A stretch of DNA of 64,000 bases from Gnomoniopsis sp. IMI 355080 (lineage: Eukaryota > Ascomycota > Sordariomycetes > Diaporthales > Gnomoniaceae). Position 1 is the stretch's first letter, and every line of letters starts with the position of its first letter. The stretch is from NCBI GenBank assembly GCA_027946555.1, contig JAPEVC010000137.1:34418-98417 (forward strand), in the 5' to 3' direction. The translations under genes and the position numbers were made by a program. The notes under the pieces are model-generated. The model was not told where the DNA came from. It made no database searches and saw only the letters and a program-made list of their open reading frames with translations. This document shows positions 56,388 to 64,000 of the stretch, one piece after another.

Positions 56388-57579
56388 TTAGGAGGTAAGT
56401 TGTTCTTTCCTACTCTTGTGCCTTTCGACAGTATTAGGTGTCTCGGCTGGCGAGATGAGAAGCGAGAATAGTAGCGTGATGCCGCGCACAAAAGACGACT
56501 GCTTACCTATCTCGTTGATCAGATGCACAGGCAGTCGATCCACACTCATCACGGGCGAAGAAGCGGTTATGGCATCGAATTGCTCCCAACCCACTTCTCT
56601 AGACAAGTGGCTGCTTTGCCCTTTTGGCGCCACGTCTCGCTTGCCGGATTCAAGAAAGCTGCAGATCCTAAACAAGGCCTCGAACTCATTTCGAGGAACG
56701 ACACCCTTGAAATCTGTCGTGTTCGATGAGGGAAGATCTTGAAGTGCAATGATTGGTGGACCGTGTTTCAATTTCGTAGGCCACCTCTCTGAATGGTACC
56801 GTCGACTCCTAGTAAGCAGCAGATGCACCTGTAGTAGGTCCTCGTCGTCTTGCTCAGAGGTACGGCGACGGCGGGTAGTCATCTCACCACGGCCTTCTTC
56901 TTTGTCCGCGAGATATTTTGGTGGCAGTAACCGCATGCTCCTGAAAAGCAACGCGCGAAATCTGCGTGCGTGCTTCTCTGCCATCGTGGCGTCGACCGTC
57001 GTCATCGGGTCCGGACGGCCGAGCCAGCTGGGCCGTAGCAGGAGGATTGACAAGGCGGCGAGCATGTCGTTGATTGTTAGAGTATTAGGGGGCTCCGGGT
57101 CGTCGAGGTAAGGGTAGGAGCTCATTCGCGCCAGACAGCGGTATATGAGGGGGCGCGCTTCATGGAGATCTGGATGGAGCTCGAATGGTAATCTACTGGC
57201 GAGGAATCGCTCAAAATCATCCTCTTCCCAACCTTTTGCATTCAAGTATAAGCAATAGAGAAATGAAAATCGAGGTGGACAAGAGTTTGTAGATTAGATT
57301 TCAATGCTCACATTGCGTCTTATATTCCGTTGACGAGGCATTCTGGGCTGTGGCGAGCTCGAGGTTTTCCTTTTCGTGTGAACGGACATGCTGCGACCCA
57401 CCAAGCTGACACTTGGCAGAACTCTTGAACTGGTCTATTCCGCTTCAGTTATTTCGAGGCTTCCTTTGTCTATAATAGGACATTGAGAATGCCATACCGA
57501 GCGTTGCAATTTCATCCCAAGAATTTGGCTTAAAGCCTTCACTGGGTCGCCCTGTCAGAATTTTGGGTAAGAAGCTCAT
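56388..57579 (-). CDS. RTC5/TLDc-family-like protein lacking a visible TLDc domain (tentative)
   Basis: Three exons (57498-57579, 57312-57434, 56388-57232) encode 349 residues. Joining gives a continuous text: PNSWDEIATLDQFKSSAKC, then CWEEDDFERFLASRLPFELH, then PLIYRCLARMSSYPYLDD and FRALLFRSM. The segment resembles the N-terminal half of fungal RTC5-type proteins (FERFL, gaFPF, LLFRSM), but no TLDc domain follows the stop at 56388, so it would be either a short relative or a truncated copy. A 60-nt stretch near the end (56447-56506) has a GTAAGC donor and a CCAG acceptor, is stop-free and divisible by three, so 329 or 349 residues are possible. The start is uncertain: an earlier ATG lies at 57636. 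Confidence 0.6.
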
Positions 57580-59220
57580 GCTTGGAGATTTGACTGAAAC
57601 AAAATAGTCATAACCAAAGTAGTTGTACCAGGTCATGGAGCTCGTTGTAAGTGATAACTGAGCTGTGCTAGGCAATGGCTAAGGCTTGTTGGATATGGGA
57701 CAATGGCGCCTCTTAAGGTTCAAATTTAAGTGGAGTGCCTGCTGCGCCTCAATCAGCAGATGAATCAATTCTCTTCACATCTAACCCTGCCACAGCCTTT
57801 CAGCCTCGAGACCTAAGCTGGTCAATCTGGCCGCGTCCTGCAACATCCTACGGGCCGCAAACCCTGGGCGTTGACGTTGAACTGAAGAGGGTGTTGACCG
57901 CATGTGTGACACGTGCTGTGTAGGGGCCGTGATCCTTGAATGATTGTAGGGTCCAGTATATGTATTTTGTCCGCTCAGTTTACTATGTAATCAATAGTAA
58001 GATATACCAACTACCCACTCCACGTTTGGGGAGGGGCCATTTTTAAACTGGAAATACTATGTACATGACACAGCGGTCAGGAATAAAATTACAGTGTATT
58101 TAGCCCATATACTGGTAGTTCGGTACCTTCAGTGCTGTTCCTGAAGGGACAGTCCACTCATGGGATCGGTTAGAGAACGAAATTCATGGTAGCCTGAAAG
58201 CATGAGTCAATCAAGGAGATTACCCCAGCTGATTATTCCAATGGCCTTGTGGCCACCACAAGTTGGAATGGTCAGCTGACGAAGTCCCCATTGGTAGCCT
58301 TGACCATTAGGTATTTAAGGTTGTTTGAGAGCTCTTCCACCAGATCAGCCTGTTGACAGCCCCGTATCCTGTCCGCAGGATGTCATCAACCCATGGGTAA
58401 GTTCTCACAGAGTACAGTCCCTCAGCTCATGGCTAGGATCTCAAAGAGAGCAGTCAGTGAGCCTGTAGTGACCGAGTGACGCCTGAATGATCATACAGAT
58501 CGCACAAACCGGCGAGGTTTTTTTTTTCTCGGAACGCTGTAAAAGCCCAAAGAACCTACGATGATTTTGTTTGGGTGATGTGCCATGCCACCGCTGCCGC
58601 TGCAGGTCACTTTGGGCCCCAAGTCAGAGATATTAAGTTCGAAAGCACACTTCTCAGGTACGCAGGATTCACACCGAAGCTATAGCATGTTTGGAAGAAG
58701 ACTTGGCAAGTAACCGAGACTTACACGAGCTCCTTAGAAAACATCAGGAACACGCTACTCAATTTTGGAGCCTGTCTCGGTTGCTCACCAAACAGCTGCT
58801 AGCCGACGAGTGTAATCTTGAATGGGTACGCATGTCTGCCAGGATGCCTTCAAGGTTCAAGTAGGATCTCTGATACTGCTTTGAGAGCCTGCTGCTTTCT
58901 CGCCAGGCTTGCTTATCATCTTGTAACACTAAATGATGTAAGGTGAGATGGGTCATTATGGGGCTCCGCCGTGTATCGCTGGAACGCTATCCCGTAGATG
59001 CCTCTCGATTTCCAGAAAATAAAGCATGGGAAAGGCGCTTGGGTTGGGGTCTTGAACCAGAAGCTACAGTATCATCACATTCTCAACCCTCTCTAAGTCT
59101 TTTCCAAGCACTACCGAGCGCTGGAAGCTCAACGTCCACTCCCCCACACCCTCTTTGGCTGTGCCTTTTCCTCCTTCTGTACTCTGTCATTTTCCCTACG
59201 TTATTATATACGTTTTCATC
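57580..59220. other. Intergenic region, 1.6 kb
   Basis: Promoters of two divergent genes. A T run of 9-10 lies near 58520. A 62-codon frame at 57735-57923 is not convincing. No gene is seen. Confidence 0.5.
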
Positions 59221-59893
59221 ATGAATCTGCTAGACTACGCTTTCGCTCTGCTGTCTCTCGTATCCTTGGCAGTTGCCGGTACCATTCCATCTGGAAAGCG
59301 AGAGATTGTCACCGCCGACGCGTCTGGAATTAACTATCGCGACAACCTCAAGGCCCTCACGACCGCCCTCAAAGCCCAAGGCAAAACTCCAGAGAATGGT
59401 AAACACTACCTAAGTATGCGCTTTACGAAAAATGGGCCATAGAGGGCAAGCCTGTATGCTACGAACACTGGACGCACTGGGTCCTGGTGGTCGGCGAGTG
59501 TCAGAACAACCAATTCAAGGGCTCGTCCTACAGCATGTTCAAGGATGGGGACTCGACTCTTCTCAAGTCACTTGCTGGAGCCGCCACAGAAGCGGTCGCA
59601 CAGAAAAATTGGTGGGCTAATCACTATTGGGACGGGAAATGGGTCGCCAACATTGCAAACCATCAATACGACTTGGCTGGCGAGGTAGTGCCAAGTGCAA
59701 TGAGCTCCTTCGAGAGCGTTACAAGACTTGGTTAGTCAGAGACCCTTGTGGGCGATGAATTGAAAAGGCGTAGCATACTAACGAAAGCATAGCTGAGATT
59801 TACGTTAAGGAAAATGCGCACAAAAGGTACAATGTTGCCACCAACGACTGCCACGATTTTGCTGAAAACATGTTCAAGAAGATCAAGAAATGA
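59221..59893 (+). pseudogene. Secreted His/Cys protein, LRAT/NlpC-like, broken by a frameshift
   Basis: The frame starts with a signal peptide (MNLLDYAFALLSLVSLAVAG) and continues as VTADASGINYRDNL and LKAQGKTPENGKHYL. At 59413-59414 the reading frame changes: the protein resumes one frame over as YALYEKWAIEGKPVCYEHWT. This then runs through HWTHWVLVVGEC, a GT-AG intron (59731-59792, ACTAAC branch) and YNVATNDCHDFAENMFKKIK. The His-containing HWTHWVLVVG followed by a late N-x-C-H-x-F motif resembles permuted papain-fold (LRAT/NlpC/P60-like) enzymes, which is inference. No intron of normal size bridges the break, so either one base is missing in the assembly or the gene is disabled. The intact splice signals suggest the break is recent. 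Confidence 0.68.
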
Positions 59894-60954
59894 TGTGCTT
59901 CAGAATATCCGCGATAGCAGAACTGACAACTCCGTAGAGCTTTTTAGTTTTACCCTACGATCTGCATCTGGTCTAGAAACGGAAATGGCTTGAGGGTGAG
60001 GATAAGTAGGGTGTGGGTATCGGATGCAGCTTGACACTTCAATATAGATTAGGTAGACAGAGTGGTTGAAGGCAGACCTTTGACAGCAGCCACCGGCTGG
60101 TTGAATTAATACTCTTGTCACTAGCTTGGTTCATGTTTTTTGGTTTACATTAATTCAATGTGATTGGTAAATGCGACTGCTTCTTTAGAAAAAATTCGCA
60201 TCACACTGTTTGGAGTACTCAATACATTTTACAGGTGCCCCTTGAGGTGACTCATTGTTGGGATATACTTATAGCCGGTTCTCCGCTTCGGATGAAAGAT
60301 CTCTGACCATAATCACTGCGTTCAATATCCAGTCATGAGCTGTCATTCCTCATCAGGAAGATGGCGACGAAGTGCACAGTGACAGATTTGTAAAGACTTG
60401 AGTCATCGGTGGCTTTCTTTCAGTCGTTTGTACTAAGTAGCATGCCTGAAAGACAACAGCGCAGGAATAGTACAGTTTAGGCACATTCAAAGGTTTTCAG
60501 CATTTCAAAGGTCAAATTACAAAGCTTGATACTTCCCTGGCATACCTAGGTACCTTGGACGATCCACTGCCATATGCGCTACCAAGCTGGTTAAAACAAG
60601 GTAGCAGCAGACATTGCAGTGAAGATGGTGGGAACCTTATGTTGAGGTGAAACGAAAATACAAAGACAATCAGAGAAATAGAAAATTGCAAATTTTGGGT
60701 TTAGACTCCAAGAGAAATGAAGCAGTGGAGGGGGGAAACCTTGGAAGTGAAGTTGAATTAAGCTAGTGGTCTGTGCGCCCGCGACACTCTGCAAAGAACC
60801 CAAAGACGCGTCGCGTAAAGAGGCTCTCCACTGAACCTCACCAACTTGTATCGTCATCTTGTAAATATAGCAGCACCACACCTCTTCTCTCAATCATCTT
60901 TCGCAACCCATTTCTGCCCTCTGCTAAACCTGAGGTCTCAAGTCCATTGTCAAT
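59894..60954. other. Intergenic region, 1.1 kb
   Basis: Between the frameshifted secreted protein gene and RFC3. It holds a TACCTAGGTACC palindrome at 60543-60554. No gene is seen. Confidence 0.55.
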
Positions 60955-62192
60955 ATGTCTGAGTACGAAGATGAAATGGACGTAGATGTCCCTGCTCCCC
61001 CGAAGGATATCACATTCTCTTCGGACAACACAGCAAAAGGCAAACGTAGTGCCGCCAACCTGCCTGTGGAAGCAGAAGACAGTCTGCCATGGTAAGCTAA
61101 CTCTGGCATATCCCACCTTTTCGTGACGTTCAAGCTTACTGACAAACACCAAGGGTCGAGAAGTACCGTCCTGCAACCCTCGCCGACGTCTCTGGCCACC
61201 AAGATATCCTCGCGACCGTGAACAAATTCGTTGACTCCAACCGCCTTCCCCACCTTCTTCTGTACGGACCTCCCGGCACAGGCAAAACATCCACAGTCCT
61301 TGCTCTCGCACGCCGAATCTACGGACCCGAGAACATGCGCCAGATGGTGCTGGAGCTAAACGCCTCCGACGACCGTGGCATCGATGTCGTGCGTGAGCAG
61401 ATCAAAACGTTTGCGTCAACGAAGCAAATCTTCAGCATGGGTGGCGCCGGAAGGAGTGGTGGCAGCCTCGCCGCCTACAAGCTGATCATCCTGGACGAGG
61501 CAGACGCCATGACCAACACAGCGCAGATGGCACTGCGCCGCATCATGGAAAAGTATACGGCCAACACACGATTTTGCATCATTGCCAACTACTCGCACAA
61601 GCTGTCACCGGCCCTGCTGTCCCGGTGTACACGGTTCAGGTTCAGCCCGCTCAAGGAGGCGGATATCCGGGTGCTCGTAGACAAGGTCATCGAAGAGGAG
61701 GATGTCAAGATCTTGCCCGAGGCCACTGATTCACTGGTGAAGCTGAGCAAGGGAGACATGCGACGAGCGTTGAATGTCTTGCAGGCTTGTCACGCGTCGA
61801 GCACACCGCTGCAGCCGCGGGACGGGCCCAAGATAGCTGAGAAGGACATTGTCCGTGACACCATCTCCGTGGAGACGATCTATAACTGCATCGCGGCCCC
61901 ACCACCTGATGCCATTCAAGATATTGTTCGAACTCTTATGAGCACTAGCGACGTCACTTCATGTCTGACGACGATCAACACGCTCAAGGTCGCACGAGGA
62001 CTTGCACTCGCAGATATCATCACGGCGCTTTCGGAGGAAGTGGCACAGCTCAACGTCAAGCCAGAGGTTATGATTACATGGCTGGACGGCCTTTCGGTCA
62101 TTGAGCATAGGGTGTCTGGAGGAGGGTCGGAGAGTGTTCAGACAGGCGCCGTCGTGGGCGTGATACGGAATGGTGTGGAGCTCATGGGATAA
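60955..62192 (+). CDS. RFC3: Replication factor C subunit 3 (clamp loader)
   Basis: Two exons (60955-61091, 61154-62192; GT-AG intron of 62 nt with ACTGAC branch) encode 391 residues. RFC loads the PCNA sliding clamp at primer-template ends using ATP. The protein reads PW-VEKYRPATLADVSGHQDI, Walker A LLYGPPGTGKTS (about 84-92), LELNASDDRGIDVVREQIK, Walker B LIILDEADAMT, the RFC box FCIIANYSHKLSPALLSRCT with SRC arginine finger, and the sensor-2 segment KGDMRRALNVLQA. The small-subunit pattern, including CIAAPPP, fits Rfc3 better than Rfc2, Rfc4 or Rfc5. The start ATG gives an acidic MSEYEDEMDVDVP tail usual in fungi. The next gene converges 177 bp away. Confidence 0.96.
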
Positions 62193-62369
62193 GTTCTGTT
62201 GATCTGACATTGAAACAAGAACACAGGAAGGGGACTCGGCAAGGAAACTGGCAATTGCATTCACGGAGTTGCGGTCACGAAGATGTGTACAATGAGTAAA
62301 TTGATTTCCTGGCTTGACTTCAAAGCCTTCTGCTAATTCCAAAATATTGAGACCACGAGGTACGTTCAC

Positions 62370-63047
62370 TTAGTCGAAAGACTCAAGTTTTATAACAACG
62401 CTATCACCTTCACCTGCTTCTTGATGCGAACCGAGCGGCCACAGGTAGCCAGTCCACTGCGCAACAAGCGCATCGGACGTCTCATGATACCATTGATGGT
62501 TCGGCTCCGTTAAATCTGTATCCCCGCGTCTCTTGCACCGAACATGCTCCGCCTCTAGGCGATACAGTACATGTAGCGTCTCGAAATCGTGAACCTGGGC
62601 CAGTTTGGACCTATCGGCCGCTTCGCCGAGGACCCCAGCGGCAAATAGCCTCTGCACCAAGGAATAAAGCTCCCCACGCTCAACAGTGTAAAACAGAGGC
62701 CTACAATCAGGTGACACAGGACTGCCGGGGGTTTGGTCGGAACCCCTACCGTTGTCCACCCGGTCCGAGGGCGAGGGCCTACGAATATCCAGCTGCTCAA
62801 GGCCGACGACCATCTCAGCAGCGACACGGCTGGGCAGAGTGTGGATCTTGGTAAAGAGGTGGTCCGGGGTGCGGAATCGGCAATTAATGAGGATGGTGCA
62901 GAGCAAGTGCAACTCATTGCTGTGGATGTTGGGCGTGCACCGTAGCGTCTTGACGATCGAGGCAGGGGAATGCCAGGTGAGGATTGCCCATAGCATACGC
63001 TGGTGATTAGGTGTAGAGGAAAGACTGGGGGTGTGATGGGACGACAT
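62370..63047 (-). CDS. Hypothetical protein, intronless, 225 residues
   Basis: One open frame from a good ATG, largely hydrophilic with mixed helices (RMLWAILTWHSPASIVKTLR, ELYSLVQRLFAAGVLGEAAD, FETLHVLYRLEAEHVRCKRR). It has several Cys and His residues but no recognisable zinc pattern, signal peptide or membrane segment. I do not recognise the family. It is longer than chance frames nearby and has an ordinary amino-acid composition, so I call it a probable gene. It overlaps nothing else and lies tail to tail with RFC3. Confidence 0.65.
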   Translation of the reverse strand: MSSHHTPSLSSTPNHQRMLWAILTWHSPASIVKTLRCTPNIHSNELHLLCTILINCRFRTPDHLFTKIHTLPSRVAAEMVVGLEQLDIRRPSPSDRVDNGRGSDQTPGSPVSPDCRPLFYTVERGELYSLVQRLFAAGVLGEAADRSKLAQVHDFETLHVLYRLEAEHVRCKRRGDTDLTEPNHQWYHETSDALVAQWTGYLWPLGSHQEAGEGDSVVIKLESFD

Positions 63048-63112
63048 TGTCGATAATTGTTTCTGGATTCCGTCGCAATTTTTCGTTTGATGTTTTGGGG
63101 CAGGGATTTTTT

Positions 63113-63243
63113 GTGATGTTTATGTTGAGGTTCAAATCAATTGTCTCTGTTCTTGTGCTTGATATTTGTGATGTTTATGTTGAGGTCCAAGTTGGTTGTT
63201 ACTGTTCTTGTGTTTGGTATTAGTGATGTTGGTTGGAGGTTGA
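63113..63243. repeat. 55-bp tandem repeat, about 2.4 copies
   Basis: Units start with GTGATGTT at 63113, 63168 and 63223. The first two units are 55 bp and differ at about ten positions; the third is partial. They are T/G-rich on the plus strand. It sits in the promoter side of the unknown gene at 62370-63047. Confidence 0.85.
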
Positions 63244-63923
63244 GAAGTTGAATGCAAAGGAGGACAGAGACAGACGTTTATATATTTCTTTGGCATATCT
63301 GAAGTGGAACACTGTTCAGCGTCATACTTCTTGTTCATCACAGATTTCGTCGCGACTCCTGCTAAGTGACAGACAATTGTGACAAGGTCTACAAGATAGA
63401 TCCCTTTTACAGGGTACTCTAAGCTGCCAGAGAAAATCACTGTCCAAGTAGAGCTTGCCAATCACAAATCCCATCCTACATAGCTACTGAGTTTGAACAA
63501 CCAATGGTTATCTTGAAGGATTGGGACTGGTTATAGTCTTGTCGGACCTATCAGAACAGGACTATCCTCAATTGTCACTCCACTATCATAGATTCACATA
63601 CATAGGTAGACATGATCATGATTTACCTGACGATTGATTAAAGTGGGCGAGTGCCATGTGCAGAGATTTCAGAGTACAACAATATGGTATAATATATAAT
63701 CATTGATACCTAAGTACCTATCGTAACGGAGAACGTTGAGTTCTGACAACCTTTATTTTTCGTGCACAACCGTCCGTAAGGTCACATGTAAGGAATCGCT
63801 TCTTATCCGTTGTGCAGGCAGTTTTGGCTGGTCTGGGTGGTAGGCAGGCCCGAAGATATCTGAGATCTCGAAAACGGCAGGCGCGTCGAGAGGAAGGCAC
63901 GCCGCGGGAAGCCTAGAGATCTT

Positions 63924-64000
63924 AAGGAGAAGAAGGAGAAGAAGGAGAAGAAGGAGAAGAAGGAGAAGAAGGAGAAGAAGGAGAAGAAGGAGAAGAAGGA
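63924..64000 (+). repeat. 9-bp GA-rich array (AAGGAGAAG) reaching the window end
   Basis: At least eight near-perfect copies of the 9-mer AAGGAGAAG run to the right edge. In one frame this encodes a Lys/Glu repeat, so it could be the start of a coding array in the next window, or a noncoding GA tract. Confidence 0.9.

Larger units (their letters stand above)
63048..64000. other. Repeat-bearing terminal region
   Basis: Upstream of the unknown gene. It holds a 55-bp tandem repeat (63113-63243) and a 9-bp array (63924-64000). A frame on the minus strand at 63132-63461 simply translates the tandem repeat. No gene is seen. Confidence 0.6.

Noticed and set aside
63132..63461. Minus-strand frame with repeated HKHHKYQ-type segments
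   Set aside because: It is a translation of the 55-bp tandem repeat rather than a gene.
1..64000. Secondary-metabolite cluster, transposon or CRISPR array
   Set aside because: No synthase, transposase, reverse transcriptase, terminal repeats or regularly spaced repeats were found.

Overview
This is a 64 kb piece of nuclear DNA from a filamentous ascomycete (Pezizomycotina). The evidence is 50-265 bp introns with GTRNGT donors and CTAAC/CTGAC branch sites, a Cdc10-type septin, a Zn2Cys6 fungal transcription factor, GH5 and CE15 biomass enzymes, and DUF3716-type cysteine modules. Sordariomycetes is my best guess, from the style of the genes and the recurring ACCTAGGTA-type intergenic motif, but that is inference. 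I resolved 25 protein genes (24 apparently complete at both ends, one cut by the left edge), mostly to exon level by joining reading frames across splice signals, and one tRNA gene.

Layout. 0-6 kb: end of an oligopeptide transporter (OPT), a small membrane protein, and a secreted GH5 endoglucanase. 6.8-13 kb: a metallo-beta-lactamase/tRNase Z-like hydrolase with a GC-AG intron, an AT-rich island with telomere-like motifs, then a 1318-residue protein made of two repeated [C2H2-like finger + six-cysteine DUF3716-like module] units and a C-terminal cupin-like domain. 13-16.2 kb: a CE15 glucuronoyl esterase and an OB-fold-like protein. 16.4-31 kb is a dense housekeeping block: guanylate kinase, septin CDC10, mitochondrial L32, Ski8, DNA polymerase delta subunit 4, queuosine salvage protein, SUMO E1 subunit Uba2 and mitochondrial 3-oxoacyl-ACP reductase. 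31-36 kb: a long-chain base phosphate phosphatase and a DUF2470 membrane protein. 36.5-38 kb: a second, shorter DUF3716-like/cupin paralogue, followed by about 3 kb with no gene I can support. 41-48 kb: a hexose-type MFS transporter, a Zn2Cys6 regulator and tRNA-Ser(AGA). 49-60 kb: a coiled-coil protein, a Gal80-like oxidoreductase, a sedolisin protease, an RTC5-like N-terminal-type protein and a secreted His/Cys protein broken by a frameshift. 61-64 kb: RFC3, an unknown protein, a 55-bp tandem repeat and a 9-bp repeat array running off the end.

There is no secondary-metabolite cluster, intact transposon or CRISPR array. Genes are independent units, often convergent with short 3' gaps (uba2/oar1 46 bp; rfc3 and its neighbour 177 bp). 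Secreted biomass enzymes and uptake carriers fit a plant-associated or saprotrophic lifestyle. The strongest candidate for something undescribed is the finger-DUF3716-cupin family: two paralogues share a C-terminal half with the same intron position, and the larger has an internal duplication in which even the intron between the zinc-finger histidines is duplicated.
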